In this document: positions 19,830 to 27,436 of the stretch, in pieces
Numbering within the stretch: position 1 is the first letter of the stretch
How the letters are laid out: the number at the start of each line of letters is the position of its first letter
NCBI GenBank assembly: GCA_900110635.1
Contig: FOEK01000008.1
Location: 104,471-168,470 of the forward strand
Source of the DNA: Lachnospiraceae bacterium NE2001
Lineage (GTDB): Bacteria > Bacillota > Clostridia > Lachnospirales > Lachnospiraceae
Direction of reading: 5' to 3'
Length of the DNA stretch: 64,000 bases
Program-made: the position numbers and the translations under genes
The notes under the pieces: generated by a model
The model's input: only the letters and a program-made list of their open reading frames with translations
The model's database searches: none
What the model was told of the DNA's origin: nothing

Positions 19830-20069
19830 TTATCTTGGCTTATGATTCCTGTACATTTCCTTCATGTACACATCGGGATGCTGCATAGGGTGCTTTTTCC
19901 CGGGTGGAGTATTATCTTCTTCGAGCTGCCATCTTTCATTGATTTTCATCCAGTCGTTAGGATAGAGCCTTTTGAAGGCAGCAATGAAGATTTCCTCATC
20001 TGCATCAAAGCCAACCTTCTTGAAAACAATTGCGACCTTTTCCTTCTTTCGGCTTATAAAGCAGCCCAT
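19830..20069 (-). CDS. Small uncharacterised protein, 79 residues
   Basis: No family recognised. The protein (MGCFISRKKEKVAIVFKK...) is charged and soluble, with an FKRLYPNDWMKINERW segment and a proline/histidine-rich end. It has a good ribosome binding site (GAGGTG, 5 bases from ATG), which itself sits at the edge of a degenerate repeat array, and its stop abuts the VanZ start. Those two facts make it a real gene. Its position just before the initiating transferase may be meaningful, but no function can be inferred. Confidence 0.6.
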   Translation of the reverse strand: MGCFISRKKEKVAIVFKKVGFDADEEIFIAAFKRLYPNDWMKINERWQLEEDNTPPGKKHPMQHPDVYMKEMYRNHKPR

Positions 20070-20077
20070 TTGAACAC

Positions 20078-20246
20078 CTCAGTCATATGGAGCATATGCG
20101 TATCTACGCCCTCAGTCATATGGAGCAGATACATATCTAACTGCCTCATACATATCCAGCAGATGCGAATCCCCATCCCTGATTGATGTTCAGCAGATGT
20201 TTAATCGTCCTATCTACGCTCTCAGTCATGCCCGGTCGATGTTCCC
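20078..20246. repeat. Degenerate tandem repeat array, five units
   Basis: Five units of 26-42 bases begin at 20078, 20111, 20145, 20179 and 20221. They share CTCAGTCATAT then CAGCAGATG and often TATCTACGC. Unit 3 matches a unit in the array at 51889-52118 (CTGCCTNATANATAT then CAGCAGATGC). Both arrays lie immediately downstream of a DegT aminotransferase gene. Confidence 0.65.
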
Positions 20247-20250
20247 ATTT

Positions 20251-21549
20251 TTACAGGAAGCACCTGTGAATGATCTCAATAATCCGATTCTGCTGTTCTT
20301 CCGTCATCTTGTTATCGCTCGGCAAGCATAGCCCGCGACGGAAAATATCAGCTCCTACGTCGATTCCAGAGCCCTTTATGTAAGCATTTGTGCGTCCTCT
20401 GCCGTTGCCTTCGACTGTGACGAAAGGATTCGTCCGGTATATCGGCTGCATATGCATCGGCTTCCATATCGGTCTGCCCTCTGCATTGAATGCCGCGATT
20501 GCGTTGATGATTTCTCCAGGACAGGATTTTCCTGGTTCAGAAATCCACAGTTCATCTTTTTCGCCACGAGCACTCTGGCACATAGCATCTTCATCAATGA
20601 TGAGGCAGCTTAGCCAGAAGTTTGGCTCAGTGTTCCTCTCATCCCACGGGTTCATTTTAACTGGAAGGTCTACAAGGCCCTCTTTGTACCTTACATAAAT
20701 TTCTCTTTTCTGGGCTATGTGCTCTTCGAGATATGGCATTTGACCTCTAAGAATTCCTGCGATGATGTTACTCATACGGTAGTTATAGCCCAGTTCTTCG
20801 TGCTGGTACCAGGGAGCATCCTCACGACTTTGAGTGCTCCACTTTCGAACTTTGTTCGCATCTTCTATAGAATCAGTCAAGAGAAATCCTCCCGAACTAC
20901 CAGTGATTATCTTATTTCCATTTCCAGATATGACGCTTACATCTCCGAAGCAACCAGTCTGTGTGCCTTTATATAGCGAGCCAAATGACTCTGCAGCATC
21001 TTCAACAATAAGTGCTCCGTGAGCTTCAGCTATAGCTTTTATCTTATCTATCTTTGCAGGCGTACCATATAGATGCGCTACAACTACCAGTTTGACATCA
21101 GGATACAACTCAAATGCTTTCTCCAAAGCCTCTGAATCCATATTCCAGGTATCGTATTCAGTATCAATAAAAATAGGGATGCCACCTTCATAGCAGACAG
21201 GATTGACTGTCGCATCGAAGGTCATATCGCTTACAAATACACGCTTTCCTTCAAGACTTCCATGACCTACTGAAGGTTGACCATACAGTTTCTCGCCGCA
21301 AAGTTTCATTACCAGATGAAGTGCGGCTGTTCCCGAAGAAAGTGCAACAGCATACTTCCTTCCAATTTTCTCAGCAACTAGCTTTTCGACTTCGTTTATA
21401 TTTGCTCCTACCGTGGAGACCCAATTTGTCTGGATAGCTTCATCTACCCACTTCTGCTCATCTCCGTGCATTGTAGGGCTACTAAGCCACACCTTATTCT
21501 TAAAGGGTTCAATACCTTTAAATCTTGGATCTTTTAAAAAATCGTTCAT
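20251..21549 (-). CDS. DegT/DnrJ/EryC1/StrS aminotransferase (paralogue 1)
   Basis: PLP-dependent transamination of a keto sugar nucleotide. 432 residues with SSGTAALHLVMKL near residues 75-87, LIVEDAAESFGS, and the PLP lysine in SGNGNKIITGSSGG. The C-terminus reads RRGLCLPSDNKMTEEQ. It is close in sequence to the second DegT protein at 52126-53421, including the shared segment SPTMHGDEQKWVDEAIQTNW. No 4,6-dehydratase for amino sugars is adjacent here, so it may use the PglF product made in module B. It is the first gene of module A's transcription unit. Confidence 0.9.
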   Translation of the reverse strand: MNDFLKDPRFKGIEPFKNKVWLSSPTMHGDEQKWVDEAIQTNWVSTVGANINEVEKLVAEKIGRKYAVALSSGTAALHLVMKLCGEKLYGQPSVGHGSLEGKRVFVSDMTFDATVNPVCYEGGIPIFIDTEYDTWNMDSEALEKAFELYPDVKLVVVAHLYGTPAKIDKIKAIAEAHGALIVEDAAESFGSLYKGTQTGCFGDVSVISGNGNKIITGSSGGFLLTDSIEDANKVRKWSTQSREDAPWYQHEELGYNYRMSNIIAGILRGQMPYLEEHIAQKREIYVRYKEGLVDLPVKMNPWDERNTEPNFWLSCLIIDEDAMCQSARGEKDELWISEPGKSCPGEIINAIAAFNAEGRPIWKPMHMQPIYRTNPFVTVEGNGRGRTNAYIKGSGIDVGADIFRRGLCLPSDNKMTEEQQNRIIEIIHRCFL

Positions 21550-21656
21550 CCATCATCCTCTAAGCTTATATAATTAGTAACAGCCCACCTTTCCTAGACA
21601 GAAAAATGGGCTTAACTTATAGTTAATTTAAAACAATTGATAATAAGCATACTATC

Positions 21657-23735
21657 TCAACAAACGCCAATTTCCTTCAATTTATTCACCTGCTGTTCTG
21701 ACAGGCTTCCCTTTTTTATCCTGGTGCACTGGTTGTTGATCCAAGACCTCAGCTTAAACCCATCCGAACAGACAAATCCCTGTGGAACCTTGAGATTCCC
21801 GTGTTCATTTTTATATTCACAGGCGTGTGTGTATCCCTCGTTCCAGAAAGCCTCGTGCCCACTCCATACGAAGCCAATATCCTCCATCCGCTTGATTCGA
21901 TCATCGGACAACTTGCCTGTTTTATAGCGGTTACGCTGCGTATGCAGCCACTTGGATAGATTTAAGGAGTCATCGTTATAATCAGTAGGAACAAAGTTTA
22001 TATTTCCTCTTTCTTTGGAGTAGCGAACCGCCACGTCGTATCCCGACTCCCATCTGTCATCGAAGTCAGCCCAGCACATCCCGATCTTATCTAAAAGATC
22101 AATCTGGTCCTGACTCAGTTTGCCCTTAGAGCGACTGGTCCTCTGGCTGGATATCCACGCCCCAAGCTTCATCTTTCCATTTGGAAATGTCCCTTTTATC
22201 GAATCACTCTCGAAGACAAAGCTTTGATTCACATTCAGGTTGCCAAACGTCTCGTAATACTGCTTGGCAACGGCATAACCTGCCATCCATTTTTCTTTAA
22301 TGACGGAGCCCCAGACCATGCCAATCTGTTCCAGTTTTTGAACCTTATCATCTGACAGTGAAGAGATTCTCTGCGTCCGTATCCACCTCCCCAGTGAATA
22401 CCCTCTCTCTGTCACATAGTCAGCTGGCACCAGAAGGTTTCCATTTGCCTCAAAATACTGCTTTGCCTCTAGGTACATTACATCCCAGCTGGCTGTCAGT
22501 GAATCCTCCAGCAAGTTGAAGAGGTCGAGGCAATTACTGAGTTCATCTATAACTTCAAATGTATCGTTGACTATCTGCCCTTCCGAGTCACCCCCGCGAA
22601 GATAGCTGATAGCCGTGTTCATCTCGTCCCTGACAGCATCAATGGAGTACAGGTTCTTGATATTGTTAACTATGTCGAAAATAACAGGATCAGTCTTTTT
22701 CGACGCCGATAGCGCACGTCCGATCTGCTGCTTGTAAATGGTTGGCGACACGGTTGGTCTTAGGAGGATTACCCCCGAGACACCCTCGATATGAACGCCT
22801 TCATTTAATGCATCTATACAATAGAGGAGTCTTAAATGCTCCGTATCATCATCGTTCTTAAAGCCTGCAAATGATTTGCTTGCCGTTGGATCATCCGAAT
22901 ACACCGTATACACGTGAGGCGCCTTGTCGATGAAATGGAACCACTCACCTACCTTTGCTTTTGCCTCCTCCATCGCCTCAAAGTTGGCACAGAAGACGAT
23001 ATACTTTCCTGTCCTGTCAGTGATATGTTTGTCAAATATCACATCTAGCCCTTCCGCTTTGTCGAGAGCGCGTCTGAGCTTCTCCAGGTACTCCTCGGCC
23101 TTATCACGCTGGGCCATATTCTTGGTCTGTCTCACCTTATCCTCGTAGCGATTCAATTCCTCACTATAGGAGAAAACACCAAGCACGTACTTCGGCGGGT
23201 TTAGTATTCCTCTCACTATTGCTTCGCCAAGAGTTATCTCGCTGGCGATGTGACCTTCAAAGATCTCGTCTGCCATATCTCGCTGATTGTCCAGATATCT
23301 GACTGAAGTTGCCGAAAGACCCAGGATTGGAACATCACTATACATCTCAAGAAAATGGTCAACCCCACGTCCCCACTCCAGTGCTCCACATCGATGGAAC
23401 TCATCCAGCACTATGTAATCGGGAGCTATCTCTCCTAGTTCTTCTTCATCCATATTTAGAAGCTTTGCATAGGTGAGAAATGTTATATTCCCCAGCGGTT
23501 CTTCATCAGAACTACCTATATCCTGCTTCAGGTTCTCCAGCTGCGTGGAAAAGATATATTTTGACGGAGATAACCAACATATCCGCTTGTCAGGATTGTC
23601 TTCACAAAGCTTGAAGCCAATGAAAGACTTGCCCGTTCCCGTCGGGTGTATAACGGCTGCTTTACCGTCACTCTTCAGCATCGAAACAGCTGACTCATAT
23701 GCAGCCTGGTTGTGTTCGAATAGCTTTATCGGCAT
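21657..23735 (-). CDS. DEAD/DEAH-box helicase with four C-terminal helicase-associated (HA) repeats
   Basis: 692 residues. Walker A is HPTGTGKSFIG near residues 30-40 and the motif II box is DEFHRCG. The motif III-like LGLSATSVRYL follows, with a helicase C-terminal domain (QQIGRALSASKKTDPVIFDI). Four HA repeats fill about residues 440-692, each ending LxxIGMxW or similar (for example KLEQIGMVWGS, DKIGMCWAD). HA repeats are thought to bind nucleic acid. The biological role is unknown; such stand-alone proteins often sit in accessory DNA. The start has GAGGAG upstream, and a strong hairpin with a U-run precedes it. The neighbour upstream is a serine recombinase. Confidence 0.88.
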   Translation of the reverse strand: MPIKLFEHNQAAYESAVSMLKSDGKAAVIHPTGTGKSFIGFKLCEDNPDKRICWLSPSKYIFSTQLENLKQDIGSSDEEPLGNITFLTYAKLLNMDEEELGEIAPDYIVLDEFHRCGALEWGRGVDHFLEMYSDVPILGLSATSVRYLDNQRDMADEIFEGHIASEITLGEAIVRGILNPPKYVLGVFSYSEELNRYEDKVRQTKNMAQRDKAEEYLEKLRRALDKAEGLDVIFDKHITDRTGKYIVFCANFEAMEEAKAKVGEWFHFIDKAPHVYTVYSDDPTASKSFAGFKNDDDTEHLRLLYCIDALNEGVHIEGVSGVILLRPTVSPTIYKQQIGRALSASKKTDPVIFDIVNNIKNLYSIDAVRDEMNTAISYLRGGDSEGQIVNDTFEVIDELSNCLDLFNLLEDSLTASWDVMYLEAKQYFEANGNLLVPADYVTERGYSLGRWIRTQRISSLSDDKVQKLEQIGMVWGSVIKEKWMAGYAVAKQYYETFGNLNVNQSFVFESDSIKGTFPNGKMKLGAWISSQRTSRSKGKLSQDQIDLLDKIGMCWADFDDRWESGYDVAVRYSKERGNINFVPTDYNDDSLNLSKWLHTQRNRYKTGKLSDDRIKRMEDIGFVWSGHEAFWNEGYTHACEYKNEHGNLKVPQGFVCSDGFKLRSWINNQCTRIKKGSLSEQQVNKLKEIGVC

Positions 23736-23737
23736 AC

Positions 23738-23815
23738 GGATATCTCCTCTTTTACAGCAAAAAAAGACAACAAAAGGATGGAACTCTTACCAGTGAGAGA
23801 TATCCTTTTTGTTGT
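23738..23815 (-). promoter_or_regulatory. Helicase leader: terminator-like hairpin and sequence complementary to the ribosome binding site
   Basis: On the - strand, arms at 23802-23815 and 23767-23779 (ACAACAAAAAGGAT / ATCCTTTTGTTGT, one bulge) form a hairpin followed by seven T. This is a rho-independent terminator some 30 bases before the helicase start. In addition, GGATATCTC at 23797-23805 (read on the - strand) is exactly complementary to GAGATATCC at 23738-23746, which overlaps the GGAG ribosome binding site. The two pairings share bases and exclude each other, so an attenuator is conceivable. It may equally just end the recombinase transcript. Confidence 0.5.
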
Positions 23816-23817
23816 AA

Positions 23818-23840
23818 TCCGACAAAGTATACTTTTCCGA
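23818..23840. repeat. Imperfect palindrome related to the 23953-23984 palindrome
   Basis: TCCGACAAAGTATACTTTTCCGA has the same GTATAC centre as the perfect palindrome 139 bases away, and differs from it at a few arm positions. Two such sites beside a serine recombinase gene fit recombinase binding sites (res-like) or an operator pair. This is inference. Confidence 0.45.
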
Positions 23841-23952
23841 ACAGGTATTTATTTGGTAAAAATCACCAATTATTGGGTGGATAACGAGATGTTTTCATAT
23901 AGACTTTTTGTTACATCTGTGCTAATATTGGTGTGTTGTTTTAGAGCGTCAA

Positions 23953-23984
23953 AAAATCCGATAAAGTATACTTTATCGGATTTT
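23953..23984. repeat. Perfect 32-base palindrome beside the recombinase gene
   Basis: A perfect dyad centred between 23968 and 23969. The half-site is AAAATCCGATAAAGTA. It lies 36 bases past the stop codon of the serine recombinase gene and between that gene and the helicase. The centre and length would suit crossover by a serine recombinase dimer, or a terminator-like or operator function. Confidence 0.6.
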
Positions 23985-24019
23985 ACTTTTTCTCGAAAAT
24001 GTCAACTTATCAGTGGCAT

Positions 24020-24625
24020 TTATCTTGCATTATTCTTTTCAAATCTTTGTGCCTTATCGAAGAAGGTGGATTTTGGCATACCGCAGAGCTTTGCTGCTTC
24101 CTGCACAGTGATTTCTTTCTGCTTCCAACTCTTATATACTTCATAGAAGCACTCCGGAAGCGGTTTAGGTGGAGGTCCAAATCTTATTCCTTTTGCTTTC
24201 GCTGCTGCTATTCCTTCCGCCTGCCTCTGTTTTATATTAGTTCTTTCATTTTCTGCTACATAACTGAGTATGGCTAGAACAACATCTGATATAAAAGTAC
24301 CCATCAGATCTTTACCACGTCTGGTATCAAGTAATGGGATATCAATAACGACAATATCAGCCTTAATATCCTTGGTGATTTTCTCCCACTGTTTGATGAT
24401 ATCGACATAATTTCGCCCAAGCCGATCTATGCTCTTGATGTACAAGATGTCATTCTTCCTAAGCCGCTTCATAAGCTTGTTGTACATCGGCCTGTTAAAA
24501 TCTTTGCCCGACTGCTTGTCTACGTAAATTCTTGAATCCTCAACACCCATTTCATGAAATGCAATAATCTGCCTATCCTCATTCTGCTCCTTCGAGCTGA
24601 CGCGCGCATAACCATAACTATTCAT
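24020..24625 (-). CDS. Serine recombinase / resolvase-invertase family protein
   Basis: 201 residues. The catalytic serine is in YGYARVSSKEQNEDRQ (about residue 10). The resolvase core continues with VDKQSGKDFNRPMYNKL, YIKSIDRLGRNY and the long E helix with ILSYVAENERTNIKQRQAEGI. The C-terminal helix-turn-helix (ITVQEAAKLCGMPKSTFFDK) binds the site. The size is that of small transposon resolvases or invertases, not large phage integrases. GGAGGT lies 7 bases before the start. Two related palindromes downstream are candidate sites. Its cargo may be the helicase gene. Confidence 0.93.
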   Translation of the reverse strand: MNSYGYARVSSKEQNEDRQIIAFHEMGVEDSRIYVDKQSGKDFNRPMYNKLMKRLRKNDILYIKSIDRLGRNYVDIIKQWEKITKDIKADIVVIDIPLLDTRRGKDLMGTFISDVVLAILSYVAENERTNIKQRQAEGIAAAKAKGIRFGPPPKPLPECFYEVYKSWKQKEITVQEAAKLCGMPKSTFFDKAQRFEKNNAR

Positions 24626-24746
24626 TTCGATACCTCCATGTTTATTATATTAATTTTGATACATATTTATCAACGAGATAGTTAACTAAATGACTAGTTT
24701 TATCCGAAACGATTTACTGCAAAAAATGAAAAAAAGCGTAAATAAA

Positions 24747-24795
24747 AAAAGGTGGCTATGTAATTGAAAAAGCTTCAAAAGCATAACCACCTTTT
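24747..24795 (-). terminator. Rho-independent terminator, leftward
   Basis: Arms AAAAGGTGGCTATG (24747-24760) and CATAACCACCTTTT (24782-24795) pair with one G-U wobble. On the - strand the stem is followed by a run of T. It would stop transcription entering from the IS transposase before the recombinase promoter region. Confidence 0.7.
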
Positions 24796-24797
24796 GT

Positions 24798-24876
24798 CTA
24801 TGTTAGGGAAAACATAGTATCTCTCTAATTGAAACCACCTACAATAGGTGATGTATAATCTGTATCATCATGATAC
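24798..24876. repeat. Three consecutive short hairpins between terminator and IS end
   Basis: CTATGTT/AACATAG (24798-24817), CACCTA/TAGGTG (24836-24850) and GTATCA/TGATAC (24862-24876) follow each other within 80 bases. They lie outside the IS terminal repeat. Function unknown; they may be protein-binding dyads or remnants of a mobile-element end. Confidence 0.4.
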
Positions 24877-24895
24877 TTTAGCTACACATTTAATA

Positions 24896-25910
24896 AGTGT
24901 CTGCTGATTAAGTCACTACAGGACATAACCAGCAGATGTTGATACCTAAAATTTGTATTATTTCCAAAAGAGCATAAAGTAGACTACATTCTTTTGGAGT
25001 TGGTGCATATCCATCTGCCATAAATCCTTCAAGGTATCCTATGTCTCTTTTGACATACTGAAGTTGTTTTTTTATAGCTCTTCTGACTTTCTTGATGCTT
25101 CGCTTTTTTGACTTTGCATAATCAAGATAAGCTTTTCTAGCTTCTTTCTTATATCTTCTTGGTAATGGTAAGTCATAAGCTTTGCAGAATCGATGGATTA
25201 TTGTTTCAAGTTTTTCTCTCGCTTCATTTAGAAATGATACATCTTGAGGATATCTGATGTTTACCGGCGCAGCTGTTGCATCAAGCGTTAGAGTTCCTGT
25301 GTTGCTTGGAGCTGAACCATTATCACCGGAACCTGAATCTGTAGGTGGAGGATTATCATCATCCTTATGATTCAGAATGTAGTTGTTTGCTTCAATAAGC
25401 ATCTCAGAAGTGATTCTTTTTCTAAAAAGAACCAATGTACTTGCATCAAATGGTGGCTCCTCTTGAAATCCCGGAAGACCTATAAAGTATTGCATATATG
25501 GATTCTCAGCTATCTGATCAATAAGTTCTCTATCTGGATACTGAAACTTGGTTTGAATGATCAATGCACCGAGTGCCATTCGAAGCGGCTTAGCAACATT
25601 TCCTGTATTACTTGGAAAAAGATCTGCATATTTTTCTTCAAAAATATCCCATGGGATAAGATCAGCCATCTTAACCCATCTATTTTCGGGGGGGCATGTG
25701 AAGTCCAAGCGGTTGATTAAAATCCAAGAAGGAATGCTGCCGAGATTTATTACTTTTATACATCGCTTTTTAGCTCCTTTTTATGGGGAAATGCACTGAA
25801 AATCTGCAAGAAAAATGATTCTAGAAATGAAATTCTCTTGCATTTAGTATACCATAAAACGGCTAAAAAGTCAGTAAAATCAAGGGGGTTCTGCTTAATC
25901 AGCAGACACT
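24896..25910 (-). mobile_element. IS1182-like insertion sequence, internally deleted (about 1.0 kb)
   Basis: Perfect 17-base terminal inverted repeats, AGTGTCTGCTGATTAAG at 24896-24912 and its complement at 25894-25910, bound the element. The transposase inside lacks its C-terminal catalytic half, so the element is about 0.6 kb shorter than I expect for this family (about 1.6-1.7 kb). I found no convincing target-site duplication. It sits just beyond the terminator of the catabolic operon, so insertion would not disrupt a gene. Intact ends mean it could be mobilised by a full-length copy elsewhere. Confidence 0.8.
24908..25763 (-). pseudogene. IS1182-like (DUF772) transposase, frameshifted and C-terminally deleted
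   Basis: The natural start is an ATG at 25763 with AAGGAG about 10 bases upstream, reading MYKSNKSRQHSFLDFNQPLG. A run of seven C on the coding strand (25688-25694), where six would keep frame, breaks it. The rest is open from a TTG at 25708. It shows the DUF772 N-terminal region (PENRWVKMADLIPWDIFEEKYADLFPSN cannot all be catalytic), LRMALGALIIQTKF and APFDASTLVLFRKR-like PPFDASTLVLFRKR. The catalytic C-terminal domain is absent and the frame ends in the terminal repeat. It should not encode an active transposase. Confidence 0.85.
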
Positions 25911-25930
25911 AATTAAGATAAGCAAAAGAG

Positions 25931-25961
25931 CTGACCGAGGAAGACATGCTTCCCCGGTCAG
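25931..25961 (-). terminator. Rho-independent terminator of the catabolic operon
   Basis: Arms CTGACCGAGGAAG (25931-25943) and CTTCCCCGGTCAG (25949-25961) pair with one G-U wobble on the - strand and a 5-base loop, followed by a T-rich stretch. It lies 5 bases past the hydro-lyase alpha subunit stop. Confidence 0.85.
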
Positions 25962-25965
25962 TAGG

Positions 25966-26823
25966 TCACTGCAATTCAACTGTAGCAATTCTTGGCTCGA
26001 AACAGCAGGTTGGACGAACACAGACAATACGGACACCGGAGGCACGCTGCGGGCCAACCTTCATGAAGGTGGCGATAACGCTGGTGTCCCCGCGCAGACC
26101 CAGAGGGCCGATGTTGGCCTCGTTCACTCGGCGCGTGATTGCTGCTTCCATCTCAGACTGGACGTCATACCTTCCGTCTACCTGTGCCTGGAGCATCATG
26201 GATGTAGCTTCGAAATGCGATCTCCCGACACCTACAGCCAGTGTACAGGGAGAACATCCAAGCTGTGCTACTCCCTCTTTGGCCCAGTTCACGATCTCAT
26301 CCAGAACGACCTGCGTGTTGTGCTTATGGAAAACTCTGTACGTTTTTGCCCGGATCGCCGGGCCACCGCCAAACATTAAGATATGCAGGCGGAACACATT
26401 GTCTTTGCACCTTCTCAGCAGGATCGGTGCAGGCTCAACTCCTGCACTGTCCGGATTCAACCCACCGGACTGATCGATCCGATGGCTGTCATCTCCCATA
26501 ATGCCCATAGGACGTCCGGGCAGCTTGCGAAGTCCTTCTGCCACACCTTCTTTGATGGCGTCCAGCATCTTGCCTGTCACAGCACAGTCCTCACCGATCT
26601 CAAGTACAAGATGCGGGATTCCGGAATCATCACAGAGGGGCGATTTATCCCGCTCTGCAACCTCTGCATTTTCCAACACCTGCTCCAACACCCACTTGGC
26701 TTTCTCGTTCCGCTCAGTCTCAATCGCTCTCTTATATGCTTCTTTCTTATCAGGTCTGAACGTTGACCCTGCATCCACCAATGTATCTCTCACAAGAGCG
26801 ACAATTTCATCATAACTTCTCAT
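25966..26823 (-). CDS. Class I (Fe-S) hydro-lyase alpha subunit, fumarase/tartrate dehydratase-like
   Basis: 285 residues of the class I fumarate hydratase N-terminal (TtdA-like) family, which adds or removes water from hydroxy-dicarboxylates with a 4Fe-4S cluster. Candidate cluster cysteines are in PLCDDSGIPHLVLEIG (about residue 64) and QLGCSPCTLAVGVGRSH, with a later conserved-looking NEANIGPLGLRGDTS. The wording CDDSG and GCSPC departs from the CQDTG/ACPP of typical fumarases, so the substrate probably differs. Its start overlaps the beta subunit stop by 4 bases. Last gene of the operon, followed by a terminator. Confidence 0.87.
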   Translation of the reverse strand: MRSYDEIVALVRDTLVDAGSTFRPDKKEAYKRAIETERNEKAKWVLEQVLENAEVAERDKSPLCDDSGIPHLVLEIGEDCAVTGKMLDAIKEGVAEGLRKLPGRPMGIMGDDSHRIDQSGGLNPDSAGVEPAPILLRRCKDNVFRLHILMFGGGPAIRAKTYRVFHKHNTQVVLDEIVNWAKEGVAQLGCSPCTLAVGVGRSHFEATSMMLQAQVDGRYDVQSEMEAAITRRVNEANIGPLGLRGDTSVIATFMKVGPQRASGVRIVCVRPTCCFEPRIATVELQ

Positions 26824-27341
26824 TTTCTGTCCTCCTGCGTGTAGATACTCTTTCCATGCGCCGCGCCAATGATGGCCGGATACTTGTCAACCTTGATCAG
26901 ATGCAGTGCTTCCATTCCCAGCTCCGGGAAAGCCACCACTTTCTGCTCTGTCGTTTTTGCTCCGAGTAAAGCCGTCACCGGAGGAATCACCGCATAGACA
27001 GCGTTATACTTATCCAATGCTTCAATCGTCTCCTGATGCAGTTCACCCTTGCCCAGATGCAGCTTGATGCCGGCGGCAGACAAAGGTTCTATGCTGCTCT
27101 CGATTTCAAGCTTGTTACTTGATGTTGGCCCTACCCCGGCAGGGCTTACGGCCGTGTGGAATATAACCTGTCCATGCAGATTCACTCCCAGATCTCCGAC
27201 CGTTCCGTCCTCAATCATTTTCAGCACCTTCGGAAGAACAGCATCACGACCACAGAGGATATACCCGCTAATCTCAACGGTATCTCCAACCTGCAGTTCC
27301 CTCGCCGCTTCTTCTGATATCGGTGTGGTTAACTCTATCAT
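26820..27341 (-). CDS. Class I hydro-lyase beta subunit, fumarase C-terminal/TtdB-like
   Basis: 173 residues from the chosen ATG at 27341 (MIELTTPISEEAARELQVGD), which has GAGGT 6 bases upstream. The segments LQVGDTVEISGYILCGRDA, AVSPAGVGPTSSNKLE and HLGKGELHQET match the TtdB/FumA beta domain that closes the active site over the substrate. It is coupled to the alpha subunit by a 4-base overlap. Separate alpha and beta genes are usual for tartrate dehydratases and for clostridial and archaeal fumarases. Confidence 0.87.
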   Translation of the reverse strand: MIELTTPISEEAARELQVGDTVEISGYILCGRDAVLPKVLKMIEDGTVGDLGVNLHGQVIFHTAVSPAGVGPTSSNKLEIESSIEPLSAAGIKLHLGKGELHQETIEALDKYNAVYAVIPPVTALLGAKTTEQKVVAFPELGMEALHLIKVDKYPAIIGAAHGKSIYTQEDRK

Positions 27342-27436
27342 TTCACTACCTCGCCTTTTCCAATCCACCTTGCTTCCCCACGGCTCTGCATTTCAAGAAT
27401 GAATGTAAAGCTCGTGGAGAAGCCGAAGGTGTGAAA

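Noticed and set aside
20078..20246. Repeat arrays as CRISPR
   Set aside because: Units are degenerate, contiguous and without unique spacers of constant length, and no cas genes are present.
24642..24673. TATAAT and TTGATA upstream of the recombinase as a promoter
   Set aside because: The spacer is 20 bases, longer than the usual 16-18, so I do not claim the pair as a promoter.
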